Source: Sambucus nigra (lineage: Eukaryota > Streptophyta > Magnoliopsida > Dipsacales > Adoxaceae). Taken from it: DNA of 64,000 bases. Each line of letters begins with the position of its first letter. Within the stretch, counting starts at the first letter, position 1. The notes below the pieces were generated by a model that saw only the letters and a list, made by a program, of their open reading frames with translations, was not told the origin of the DNA and did no database searches. The stretch lies in the NCBI GenBank assembly GCA_949130495.1, contig OX422221.1:151757741-151821740 (forward strand), read 5' to 3'. Shown here piece by piece: positions 31,929 through 45,832 of this stretch. The translations under genes and the position numbers were made by a program.

Positions 31929-34900
31929 CGGCGGGTGAAAACTCAAAACAGCCCCCGAACGTTCCCGTGGGTAGCACCAATACCTCCCACGGGACCAACG
32001 TAACTCGTAGGAACTGACCCCAGAGCCGCGGGTCTCCCGTTTTGAGAATATGATGGTAATTCCCATATTTTTACTCTAAGGCTTAAAAATATGACGTTAG
32101 AGGGTGAAAACTCGAAACAGCCCCCGAACGACCCCGTAGGTGGCACCAACACCTCCCACGGGACATACGTAACTCATAGAAATTGACCCTATAACCGCGG
32201 GTCTCTCGGTTTGAGAGTACTACGGTAATTTCTATATTTCTAGACTTAGGCTTAAAACATGACGTTAGAGGGTGAAAACTTGAAACAGCCCCGGAATGGC
32301 CCCGTGGGTGGCACCAATACCTCCCACGGGACCAACGTAACTCGTAGGAACTGACCCCGCAGCCGCGGGTCTCCCGATTTGAGAATACGATGGTAATTTG
32401 CATATTTATAGACTTATGCATAAAAACATGACGTTAGAGGGTGAAAACTCGAAACAGCCCCCGAACGGCCCCGTGGGTGGCACCAACACCTTCCACGGGA
32501 CCAAAGTAACTCGTAGGAACTAACCCTGCAGCCGCGGGTCTCTCGGTTTGAGAGTACTATGATAATTTGCATATTTCTAGACTTAGGCTTAAAAACATGA
32601 CGTTAGAGGGTGAAATCTCAAAACAGCCCCCGAACGGCCCCGTAGGTGGCACGAACACCTCCCACGGGACCAACGTAACTCATAGGAACTGACCCTGTAG
32701 CCGCGGGTCTCCCGGTTTGAGAATACGATGATAATTTGTGTATTTCTAGACATAGGCTTGAAAACATGGCGTTAGAAGGAGAAAACTCTAAATAGCCCTC
32801 AAACGGCCCCTTGGGTGGCACCAACGCGTCCCACGGGACGAACGTAACTCATAGGAACTGACCCTCCAGTCGTGGGTCTACCGGTTTGATAATACGATGA
32901 TAATTTGCGTATTTCTAGACTTAGGCTTAAAAACATGGCATTAGAAGGTGAAAACTCGAAACAGCCCCCGAACGGCCCCGTGGGTTGCACCAACATGACC
33001 CACAGGACCAACGTAACTCCTAGGAACTGACCCCGCAGCCGCGGGTCTCCCGGTTTGAGAATAATACAGTAATTTGCGTATTTCTAGACGTAGGCTTAAA
33101 AACATGGCGTTAGAAGGTGAAAACTCGAAACAGCCCCCGAACGGCCCCGTGGGTGGCACCGCTGGCTCCCACGGCACCAACGTAACTCGTAGGAACTGAC
33201 ACCGCAACCGCGGGTCTCTCGGTTTGAGAATATGATGGTAATTTGCATATTTCTAGACTTAGGCTTAAAAAAATGGCGTTAGAAGGTGAAAACACGAAAC
33301 AGCCTAGAACGGCCCCGTGGGTGGCACCAACACCTCCCACGGGAGCAACGTAACTCGTAGGAACTGACCGCGCAGCTGCAGGTCTACCGGTCTGAGGATA
33401 CGATGGCAATTTGCGTATTTCTAGACTTAGGCTTAAAAACATGGCGTTAGAGGGAGAAAACTAGAAATAGCCCTGGAACGGCCACGTGGGTGGCACCAAC
33501 ACCTCCCACGGGACCAACGTAACTCGTAGGAACTGAATTCGCAGCCGCGGGTCTCCCAGTTTGAGAATACGATGGTAATTTGCGCATTTCTAGACTTAGG
33601 CTTAAAAACATGATGTTAGAGGGTGAAAACTCGAAACAACCCCCGAACGGCCCCGTGGGTGGCACCAACACCTCCCACGGGACCAACGTAACTCGTAGGA
33701 ACTGACCCTACAGCCGCGGGTCTCCCGGTTTGAGAGTGCTACGGTAATTTGCATATTTCTAGACATAGGAATAAAAATGTGACGTTAGAGGGTGAAAACT
33801 CGAAACAGTCCCCGAACGGCCCCATGGGTGGTACCAACACCTTCCACGGGACCAACGTAACTCGTAGGAACTGACCCCGCAACCGCGGGTCTTCCGACTT
33901 GAGAGTACTACGGTAATTTGTGTATTTTTAGACTTAGGCTTAAAACATGACGTTAGAGGGTGAAAACTCGAAACAGCCCCCGAGTGGCCCCGTGGGTGGC
34001 ACCAGCACCTCCCACGGGACCAACGTAACTCGTATTAGCTGTCCCTGCAACCGCGGGTCTCCCGGTTTGAGAGTACTACGGTAATTTGTATATTTCTAGA
34101 CTTAAGCTTAAAAACATGATGTTAGAGGGTGAAAACTCAAAACAGACCCCGAAAGGCCCCGTGGGTGGCACCAACACCTCCCACGGGACCAACGTAACTC
34201 GTAGGAACTGACCCCGCAACCGCGGGTCTCCCGGTTTGAGAGTACTACGGTAATTTGCGTATTTCTAGACTTAGGCTTAAAACATGACGTTAGAGGGTGA
34301 AAACTCAAAACAACCCCCAAGCGACCCCGTGGGTGGTACCAGTACCTCCCACGGGACCAACGTAACTCGTAGGAACTATCCTTGCAGCCGCGGGTCTCCC
34401 GGTTTGAGAGTACTACGGTAATTTGCATATTTCTAGACTTAGGCTTAAAAACATGATGTTAGAGGGTGAAAACTCAAAATAGACCCCCGAAAGGCCCCGT
34501 GGGTGGCACCAATACCTCCCAAGGGACCAACCTAACTCGTAGGAACTGACCCCGCAGCCGCGGGTCTCCCAGTTGAGAGTAATACGGTAATTTGCGTAGT
34601 TCTAGACTTAGGCTTAAAAACATGACGTTAGAGGGTGAACACTCGAAACATCCCCCGAATGGCCCCATGGGTGGCACCAGAACCTCCCAAGGGACCAACG
34701 TAACTCGTAGGAACTGTCCCTGCAGCCGCGAGTCTACCGGTTTGAGAGTACTATGGTAATTCGCATATTTCTAGACTTAGGCTTAAAAACATGATGTCAG
34801 AGGGTGAAAATTCAAAACAGACCCCGAACGGCCCCGTAAGTGGCACCAACACCTCCCACGGGACCAACGTAACTCGTAGGAACTGACCTCGCAGCCACGG

Positions 34901-37309
34901 GTCTCCCGGTTTGAGAGTACTACGGTAATTTGCGTATTTCTAGACTTAGGCTTAAAAACATGACGTTAGAGGGTGAAAACTCAAAACAGCCCCCGAACGG
35001 CCCCGTGTATGGGACCAACACCTCCCACGGGACCAACGTAACTTGTAGGAACTGACCCCGCAGCCGCGGGTCTCTCAGTTGGAGAATATGACGGTAATTT
35101 GCGTATTTCTAGACTTAGGCTTAAAAACATGGCGTTAGAAGGTGAAAACTCGAAACAACCCCGGAACGGCCTTGTGGGTGGGACCAACACCTCCCATGGG
35201 ACCAACATAACTCATAGGAACTGACCCCACAGCTGCGGGTCTCCCGGTTTGAGAGTACTATGGTAATTTGCATATTTATGGACTTAGGCTTAAAAACATA
35301 GCGTTAGAAGGTGAAAACTCGAAACAGCCCCCGAACGACCCCGTGGGTGGCACCAACACCTCCCACGGGACCAACGTAACTCGTAGGAACTGACCTCGTA
35401 GCCGTGGGTCTCCCGGTTTGAGAATATGACTGTAATTTGCATATTTTTAGACTCAAATAAAATATGGCGTTAAAAAGAGAAACTCGAAACAGCCCCCGAA
35501 CGGCTCCGTGGGTGGCACCAACACCTCCCATGGCACCAACGTAACTCGTAGGAACTGACGCTGCAGCCGCGGGTCTCCCGATTTAATAATACCATTATAA
35601 TTTGCGTATTTCTAGACTTAGGCTTAAAAACATGATGTTAGAGGGTGAAAAATCAAAACAGCCCCTGAACGGCCCCGTGGGTGGCACCAACACCACCCAC
35701 AGGACCAACGTAACTCATAGGAACTGACCCCAAATCCGCTGGTCTCCCGGTTTGAGAATACGATGGTAATATGCATATTTCTAGACGTAGGCTTAAAAAC
35801 ATGGCATTAGAAGGTGAAAACTTAAAACAGCCCCCGAACGGCCCCGTCGGTGGCACCGCTTGCTCCCAGGGCATCAACGTAACTCGTAGGAACTGACACC
35901 GCAACCGCGGGTCTCTCGGTTTGAGAATATGATGGTACTTTGCGTAATTCTAGACTTAGGCTTAAAAACATGGCGTTAGCAGGTGAAAACACGAAACAGC
36001 CCAGAACGACCCCGTGGGTGGCACCAACACCTCCCACGGGACCAACGTAACTCGTAGGAACTGACCCCACAGCCGCGGGTCTCCCGGTTTGAGGGTACTA
36101 TGGTAATTTGAGTATTTCTAGACTTAGGCTTAAAAACATGACGTTAGAGGGTGAAAACTCGAAACAGCCCCCGAACGGCCCCGTGTATGGGACCAACACC
36201 TCCCACGGGACCAACGTAAGTCGTAGGAACTGACCCCGCAGCCGCGGGTCTACCGGTCTGAGGATACGACGACAATTTGTGTATTTCTATACTTTGGCTT
36301 AAAAACATGGTGTTAGAGGGTGAAAACTAGAAACATCCCCGAAACGGCCCCGTGGGTGACACCAACACCTCCCACGGGACCAACGTAACTCGTAGGAACT
36401 GAACTCGCAGCCGCGGGTCTCCCGATTTGAGAATACGGTGGTAATTTTTGTATTTCTAGACTTAGGCATAAAAGCATGATGTTAGAGGGTGAAAACTCGA
36501 AACAACCCCTGAACGGCCCCGTGGGGGGCACCAACACCTCCTACGGGACCAACGTAACTCGTAGGAACTGACCCTATAGCCGCGGGTCTCTCGGTTTGAG
36601 AGTGCTACGGTAATTTGCATATTTCTAGAGTTAGGCATAAAAATATGACGTTTGAGGATGAAAACTCAAAACAACCCACGAACGGCCCCGTGGGTGGCAC
36701 CAACACCTTCCATGGGACCAACGTAACTCGTAGGAACTGACCCCGCCGCCGCGGGTCTCCCGGTTTGAGAGTACTAGGGTAATTTGCGTATTTATAGACT
36801 TAGGCTTAAAACATGACGTTAGAGGGGGAAAACTCAAAACAGCCCCCGAGCGGCCCCGTGGGTGGCACCAGCACCTCCCACGGGACCAACGTAACTCGTA
36901 GGAACAGTCCCTGCAGCCGCGGGTCTCCCGGTTTGAGAGTACTACGGTAATTTGCATATTTCTAGACTTAGGCTTAAAAACATGAAGTTAGAGGGTGAAA
37001 ACTCAAAACAGACCCCCAAAAGGCCCCGTGGGTGGAACCAATACCTCCCACGGGACCAACGTAACTCGTAGGAACTGACCCCGCAGCCGTGGGTCTCCCG
37101 GTTTGAGAGTACTACGGTAATTTGTGTAGTTCTAGACTTAGGCTTAAAAACATGACATTAGGGGGTGAAAACTCGAAACAGCCCCCGAATGGCCCCGTGG
37201 GTGGCTCCAACACCTCCCACGGGACCAACGTAACTCGTAGGAACTATCCTTGCAGCCGCGGGTCTCCCGGTTTGAGAGTACTATGGTAATTTGCATATTT
37301 CTAGACTTA

Positions 37310-40300
37310 GGCTTAAAAACATGGCGTTAGAAGGTGAAAACTCGAAACAACCCAGGAACGGCCTTGTGGGTGGGACCAACACCTCCCATGGGACCAACGT
37401 AACTCATAGGACCCCACAGCTGCGGGTCTCCCGGTTTGAGAGTACTATGGTAATTTGCATATTTATGGACTTAGGCTTAAAAACATGGCGTTAGAAGGTG
37501 AAAAATCGAAACAGCCCCCGAACGACCCCGTGGGTGGCACCAACACCTCCCACGAGACCAACGTAACTCGTAGGAACTGACCTCGTAGCCGCGGGTCTCC
37601 CGGTTTGAGAATACGACTGTAATTTGCATATTTCTAGACTCAAACAAAATATGGCGTTAAAAAGAGAAACTCGAAACAGCCCCCGAACGGCTCGGTGGGT
37701 GGCACCAACACCTCCCATGGCACCAACGTAACTCGTAGGAACTGACGCTGCAGCCGCGGGTCTCCCGATTTAATAATACCATTATAATTTGCGTATTTCT
37801 AGACTTAGGCTTAAAAACATGATGTTAGAGGGTGAAAACTCAAAACAGCCCCTGAACGGCCCCGTGGGTGGCACCAACACCACCCACAGGACCAACGTAA
37901 CTCGTAGGAACTGACCCCAAATCCGCTGGTCTCCCGGTTTGAGAATACGATGGTAATATGCATATTTCTAGACGTAGGCTTTAAAACATGGCGTTAGAAG
38001 GTGAAAACTTGAAACAGCCCCCGAACGGCCCCGTGGGTGGCACCGCTTTCTCCCACGGCACCAACGTAACTCGTAGGAACTGACACCGCAACCGCGGGTC
38101 TCTCGGTTTGAGAATATGATGGTACTTTGCGTAATTCTAGACTTAGGCTTAAAAACATGGCGTTAGAAGGTGAAAACACGAAACAGCCCAGAACGACCCC
38201 GTGGGTGGCACCAACACCTCCCACGGGACCAACGTAACTCGTAGGAACTGACCCCGCAGCCACGGGTCTCCCGGTTTGAGAGTACTACGGTAATTTGAGT
38301 ATTTCTAGACTTAGGCATAAAAACATGATGTTAGAGGGTGAAAACTCGAAACAGCCCCCGAACGGCCCCGTGTATGGGACCAACACCTCCCACGGGACCA
38401 ACGTAACTCGTAGGAACTGACCCGCAGCCGCGGGTCTCTCGGTTGGAGAATATGATGGTAATTTGCGTATTTCTAGACTTAGGCTTAAAAACATGGCGTT
38501 AGAAGGTGAAAACTCGAAACAACCCCGGAACGGCCTTGTGGGTGGGACCAACACCTCCCATGGGACCAACGTAACTCATAGGAACTGACCCCACAGCTGC
38601 GGGTCTCCCGGTTTGAGAGTACTATGGTAATTTGTATATTTATGGACTTAGGCTTAAAAACATGGCGTTAGAAGGTGAAAACTCGAAACAGCCCCCGAAC
38701 GACCCCGTGGGTGGCACCAACACCTCCCACGGGACCAACGTAACTCGTAGGAACTGACCTCGTAGCTGCGGGTCTCCCGGTTTGAGAATACGACTGTAAT
38801 TTGCATATTTCTAGACTCAAACAAAATATGGCGTTAAAAAGAGAAACTCGAAACAGCCCCCGAACGGCTCCGTGGGTGGTACCAACACCTCCCATGGCAC
38901 CAACGTAACTCGTAGGAACTGACCCTGCAGCCGCGGGTCTCCCGATTTAATAATACCATTATAATTTGCATATTTCTAGACTTATTCTTAATAACATGAT
39001 GTTAGAGGGTGAAAACTCAAAACAACCCCTGAACGGCCCCGTGGGTGGCACCAACACCACCCACAGGACCAACGTAACTCGTAGGAACTGACCCCAAATC
39101 CGCTGGTCTCTCGGTTTGAGAATACGATGGTAATATGCATATTTCTAGACGTAGGCTTAAAAACATGGCGTGAGAAGGTGAAAACTTGAAACAGCCCCCG
39201 AACGGCCCCGTGGGTGGCACCGCTTGCCCCCGAACGGTAATTTGTGTATTTCTAGACATAGGATTAAAAACATGGCGTTAGAGGGACAAAACTCAAAATA
39301 GCCCCGGAACGGCCCCGTGGGTGGCACCAACACCTCCCACGGGACCAACGTAACTCGTAGGAACTGAACTCGCAGCCGCGGGTCTCCCGGTTTGAGAATA
39401 CGATGGTAATTTTCGTATTTCTAGACTTAGGCATAAAAACATGATGTTAGAGGGTGAAAACTCGAAACAACCCCCGAACGGCCCCGTGGGTGGCACCAAC
39501 ACCTCCCACGGGACCAACGTAACTCGTAGGAACTGACCCTACAGCCGCGGGTCTCCCGGTTTGAGAGTGCTACGGTAATTTGCATATTTCTAGACTTAGG
39601 AATAAAAATGTGACGTTAGAGGGTGAAAACTCGAAACAGTCCCCGAACGGCCCCATGGGTGGTACCAACACCTTCCACGGGACCAACGTAACTCGTAGGA
39701 ACTGACCCCGCAACCGCGGGTCTTCCGACTTGAGAGTACTACGGTAATTTGCGTATATTTAGACTTAGGCTTAAAACATGACGTTAGAGGGTGAAAACTC
39801 GAAACAGCCCCCGAGCGGCCCCGTGGGTGGCACCAGCACCTCCCACGGGACCAACGTAACTCGTATTAGCTGTCCCTGCAACCGCGGGTCTCCCGGTTTG
39901 AGAGTACTACAGAAATTTGCATATTTCTAGACTTAGGCTTAAAAACATGATGTTAGAGGGTGAAAACTCAAAACAGACCCCGAAAGGCCCCGTGGGTGGC
40001 ACCAACACCTCCCACGGGACCAACGTAACTCGTAGGAACTGACCCCGCAACCGCGGGTCTCCCGGTTTGAGAGTACTACGGTAATTTGCGTATTTCTAGA
40101 CTTAGGCTTAAAACATGACGTTAGAGGGTGAAAACTCAAAACAGCCCCCGAATGGCCCTGTGGGTGGCTCCAACACCTCCCACGGGACCAACGTAACTCG
40201 TAGGAACTGACCCCGCAGCCGCGAGTTTCCAAGTTTGAGAATACGATGATAATTTACGTATTTCTAGACTTAGGCTTAAAAACATGGTGTTAGAAGGTGA

Positions 40301-41624
40301 AAACTCGAAACAGTCCCAGAACGGCCCGGTGGGTGGCACAAACACCTCCCACGGGACCAACATAACTCGTAGGAACTGACTCCGCAGCCTCGGGTCTCCC
40401 GATTTGAGAATACGATGGTAATTTGTGTATTTCTAGACTTAGGCTTAAATACATGGAGTTAGAAGGTGAAAACTCGAAATAGCCGCAAAACGGCCCCGTG
40501 GACGGCACCAACACCTCCCACGGGACCAACGTAACTCGTAGGAACTGACCCCGCAGCCACGGGACTCCCAGTTTCAGAATATGACGGTAATTTGTATATT
40601 TATAGACTTAGGGTTAACAACATGGCGTTAGAGGGTGAGAACTCAAAAAAGGCCTCGAACGGCCCCATGGGTGGCACCAAAACCTCCCACAGGACCAATG
40701 TAACTTGTAGGAACTGATCTTGCAGTCGCGGGACTCCCGATTTTAGAATACGATGGAAATTTGTATATTTCTAGACCTAGGCTTAAAAACATGGCATTAG
40801 AGCACGAAAACTCGAAACAGCCCCCGAACGGCCCCGTGGATGGCACCAACACGTCCCACGGGACCAATGTAACTCGTAGGAACTGACCCCGTAGCCGCGG
40901 GACTCCCGGTTTGAGAATAGGATGATAATTTGCATATTTGTAGACTTAGGCTTAAAAACATGGCGTTAGAGGGTGAGAACTCGAAACAGCCACCAAACAG
41001 CCCCGTGGGTGGCACCAACACCTCCCCCGGGACCAAAGTAACTCGTAGGAACTAACCCTACATCCGCGGGTCTCCCGATTTTATAATATGACGGTAATTT
41101 TCATATTTCTAGACTTAGGCTTAAAATCATGGCGTTAGAAGGTGAAAACTCAAAACAGCCCCCGAACGTCCCCGTGGGTGGCACCAACACCTCCCACGGC
41201 ACCAATGTAACTCGTAGGAACTGACCCCCCAGCCGCGGGTGTCCCTGTTTGAGAATACGATGGTCATTTGCGTATTTCTAGACTTAGGCTTAAAAACATG
41301 GCGTTAGAAGGTCAAAACTCGAAACAGCCCCCGAACGGCCCCGTGGGTGGCACCAACACCTCCCACGGGACCAACGTAACTCATAGGAACTGACCCCGCA
41401 ACCGCGGGTTTCCCAGTTTGAGAGTACTACGGTAATTTGTGTATTTCTAGACATAGGATTAAAAACATGACGTTAGAGGGTGAAAACTCAAAACAGCCCC
41501 CGAACGGCCCCGTGTATGGGACCAACACCTCCCACGGGACCAACGTAACTCGTAGGAACTGACCCGCAGCCGCGGGTCTCTCGGTTGGAGAATATGACAG
41601 TAATTTGCGTATTTCTAGACTTAG
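37310..41624. repeat. Higher-order repeat copy 1
   Basis: This segment recurs almost base for base at 41625-45832, displaced by 4319-4320 bp (4314 before a 5-bp indel near 37409). Shared private variants include 'caaacaaaatatggcgttaaaaaga', the truncated monomer ending 'gcttgcccccgaacggtaa', and 'ctcgtattagctgtccctgc'. One unit equals about 25-26 monomers. Confidence 0.9.
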
Positions 41625-44600
41625 GCTTAAAAACATGGCGTTAGAAGGTGAAAACTCGAAACAACCCCGGAACGGCCTTGTGGGTGGGACCAACACCTCC
41701 CATGGGACCAACGTAACTCATAAGAACTGACCCCACAGCTGCGGGTCTCCCGGTTTGAGAGTACTATGGTAATTTGTATATTTATGGACTTAGGCTTAAA
41801 AACATGGCGTTAGAAGGTGAAAACTCGAAACAACCCCCGAACGACCCCGTGGGTGGCACCAACACCTCCCACGGGACCAACGTAACTCGTAGGAACTGAC
41901 CTCGTAGCTGCGGGTCTCCCGGTTTGAGAATACGACTGTAATTTGCATATTTCTAGACTCAAACAAAATATGGCGTTAAAAAGAGAAACTCGAAACAGCC
42001 CCCGAACGGCTCCGTGGGTGGCACCAACACCTCCCATGGCACCAACGTAACTCGTAGGAACTGACGCTGCAGCCGCGGGTCTCCCGATTTAATAATACCA
42101 TTATAATTTGCGTATTTCTAGACTTAGGCTTAAAAACATGATGTTAGAGGGTGAAAACTCAAAACAGCCCCTGAACGGCCCCCTGGGTGGCACCAACACC
42201 ACCCACAGGACCAACGTAACTCGTAGGAACTGACCCCAAATCCGCTGGTCTCCCGGTTTGAGAATACGATGGTAATATGCATATTTCTAGACGTAGGCTT
42301 TCAAACATGGCGTTAGAAGGTGAAAACTTGAAACAGCCCCCGAACGGCCCCGTGGGTGGCACCGCTTGCTCCCACGGCACCAACGTAACTCGTAGGAACT
42401 GACACCGCAACCGCGGGTCTCTCGGTTTGAGAATATGATGGTACTTTGCGTAATTCTAGACTTAGGCTTAAAAACATGGCGTTAGAAGGTGAAAACACGA
42501 AACAGCCCAGAACGACCCCGTGGGTGGCACCAACACCTCCCACGGGACCAACGTAACTCGTAGGAACTGACCCCGCAGCCACGGGTCTCCCGGTTTGAGA
42601 GTACTACGGTAATTTGAGTATTTCTAGACTTAGGCATAAAAACATGATGTTAGAGGGTGAAAACTCGAAACAGCCCCCGAACGGCCCCGTGTATGGGACC
42701 AACACCTCCCACGAGACCAACGTAACTCGTAGGAACTGACCCGCAGCCGCGGGTCTCTCGGTTGGAGAATATGATGGTAATTTGCGTATTTCTAGACTTA
42801 GGCTTAAAAACATGGCGTTAGAAGGTGAAAACTCGAAACAACCCCGGAACGGCCTTGTGGGTGGGACCAACACCTCCCATGGGACCAACGTAACTCATAG
42901 GAACTGACCCCACAGCTGCGGGTCTCCCGGTTTGAGAGTACTATGGTATTTTGTATATTTATGGACTTAGGCTTAAAAACATGGCGTTAGAAGGTGAAAA
43001 CTCGAAACAGCCCCCGAACGACCCCGTGGGTGGCACCAACACCTCCCACGGGACCAACGTAACTCGTAGGAACTGACCTCGTAGCTGCGGGTCTCCCGGT
43101 TTGAGAATACGACTGTAATTTGCATATTTCTAGACTCAAACAAAATATGGCGTTAAAAAGAGAAACTCGAAACAGCCCCCGAACGGCTCCGTGGGTGGCA
43201 CCAACACCTCCCATGGCACCAACGTAACTCGTAGGAACTGACCCTGCAGCCGCGGGTCTCCCGATTTAATAATACCATTATAATTTGCATATTTCTAGAC
43301 TTATTCTTAATAACATGATGTTAGAGGGTGAAAACTCAAAACAGCCCCTGAACGGCCCCGTGGGTGGCACCAACACCACCCACAGGACCAACGTAACTCG
43401 TAGGAACTGACCCCAAATCCGCTGGTCTCTCGGTTTGAGAATACGATGGTAATATGCATATTTCTAGACGTAGGCTTAAAAACATGGCGTGAGAAGGTGA
43501 AAACTTGAAACAGCCCCCGAACGGCCCCGTGGGTGGCACCGCTTGCCCCCGAACGGTAATTTGTGTATTTCTAGACATAGGATTAAAAACATGGCGTTAG
43601 AGGGACAAAACTCAAAACAGCCCCGGAACGGCCCCGTGGGTGGCACCAACACCTCCCACGGGACCAACGTAACTCGTAGGAACTGAACTCGCAGCCGCGG
43701 GTCTCCCGGTTTGAGAATACGATGGTAATTTTCGTATTTCTAGACTTAGGCATAAAAACATGATGTTAGAGGGTGAAAACTCGAAACAACCCCCGAACGG
43801 CCCCGTGGGTGGCACCAACACCTCCCACGGGACCAACGTAACTCGTAGGAACTGACCCTACAGCCGCGGGTCTCCCGGTTTGAGAGTGCTACGGTAATTT
43901 GCATATTTCTAGACTTAGGAATAAAAATGTGACGTTAGAGGGTGAAAACTCGAAACAGTCCCCGAACGGCCCCATGGGTGGTACCAACACCTTCCACGGG
44001 ACCAACGTAACTCGTAGGAATTGACCCCGCAACCGCGGGTCTTTCGACTTGAGAGTACTACGGTAATTTGCGTATATTTAGACTTAGGCTTAAAACATGA
44101 CGTTAGAGGGTGAAAACTCGAAACAGCCCCCGAGCGGCCCCGTGGGTGGCACCAGCACCTCCCACGGGACCAACGTAACTCGTATTAGCTGTCCCTGCAA
44201 CCGCGGGTCTCCCGGTTTGAGAGTACTACGGTAATTTGCATATTTCTAGACTTAGGCTTAAAAACATGATGTTAGAGGGTGAAAACTCAAAACAGACCCC
44301 GAAAGGCCCCGTGGGTGGCACCAACACCTCCCACGGGACCAACGTAACTCGTAGGAACTGACCCCGCAACCGCGGGTCTCCCGGTTTGAGAGTACTACGA
44401 TAATTTGCGTATTTCTAGACTTAGGCTTAAAACATGACGTTAGAGGGTGAAAACTCAAAACAGCCCCCGAATGGCCCCGTGGGTGGCTCCAACACCTCCC
44501 ACGGGACCAACGTAACTCGTAGGAACTGACCCCGCAGCCGCGAGTTTCCAAGTTTGAGAATACGATGATAATTTACGTATTTCTAGACTTAGGCTTAGAA

Positions 44601-45832
44601 ACATGGTGTTAGAAGGTGAAAACTCGAAACTGTCCCAGAACGGCCCGGTGGGTGGCACAAACACCTCCCACGGGACCAACATAACTCGTAGGAACTGACT
44701 CCGCAGCCTCGGGTCTCTCGATTTGAGAATACGATGGTAATTTGTGTATTTCTAGACTTAGGCTTAAATACATGGAGTTGGAAGGTGAAAACTCGAAATA
44801 GCCCCAAAACGGCCCCGTGGACGGCACCAACACCTCCCACGGGACCAACGTAACTCGTAGAAACTGACCCCGCAGCCACGGGACTCCCAGTTTCAGAATA
44901 TGACGGTAATTTGTATATTTATAGACTTAGGGTTAACAACATGGCGTTAGAGGGTGAGAACTCAAAAAAGCCCTCGAACGGCCCCATGGGTGGCACCAAA
45001 ACCTCCCACAGGACCAATGTAACTTGTAGGAACTGATCTTGCAGTCGCGGGACTCCCGATTTTAGAATACGATGGAAATTTGTATATTTCTAGACCTAGG
45101 CTTAAAAACATGGCATTAGAGCACGAAAACTCGAAACAGCCCCCGAACGGCCCCGTGGATGGCACCAACACGTCCCACGGGACCAATGTAACTCGTAGGA
45201 ACTGACCCCGTAGCCGCGGGACTCCCGGTTTGAGAATAGGATGATAATTTGCATATTTGTAGACTTAGGCTTAAAAACATGGCGTTAGAGGGTGAGAACT
45301 CGAAACAGCCACCAAACAGCCCCGTGGGTGGCACCAACACCTCCCCCGGGACCAAAGTAACTCGTAGGAACTAACCCTACATCCACGGGTCTCCCGGTTT
45401 TATAATATGACGGTAATTTGCATATTTCTAGACTTAGGCTTAAAATCATGGCGTTAGAAGGTGAAAACTCAAAACAGCCCCCGAACGTCCCCGTGGGTGG
45501 CACCAACACCTCCCACGGCACCAATGTAACTCGTAGGAACTGACCCCCCCAGCCGCGGGTGTCCCTGTTTGAGAATACGATGGTCATTTGCGTATTTCTA
45601 GACTTAGGCTTAAAAACATGGCGTTAGAAGGTCAAAACTCGAAACAGCCCCCGAACGGCCCCGTGGGTGGCACCAACACCTCCCACGGGACCAACGTAAC
45701 TCATAGGAAATGACCCCGCAACCGCGGGTTTCCCAGTTTGAGAGTACTACGGTAATTTGTGTATTTCTAGACATAGGATTAAAAACATGACGTTAGAGGG
45801 TGAAAACTCAAAACAGCCCCCGAACGGCCCCG
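41625..45832. repeat. Higher-order repeat copy 2
   Basis: Near-identical to copy 1. Differences are scattered single bases and small indels. The copies part at 45832, where copy 2 reads 'gtagtggcacc' and copy 1 reads 'gtgtatgggacc' (about 41513). Adjacent placement points to a recent unequal exchange. Confidence 0.9.
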
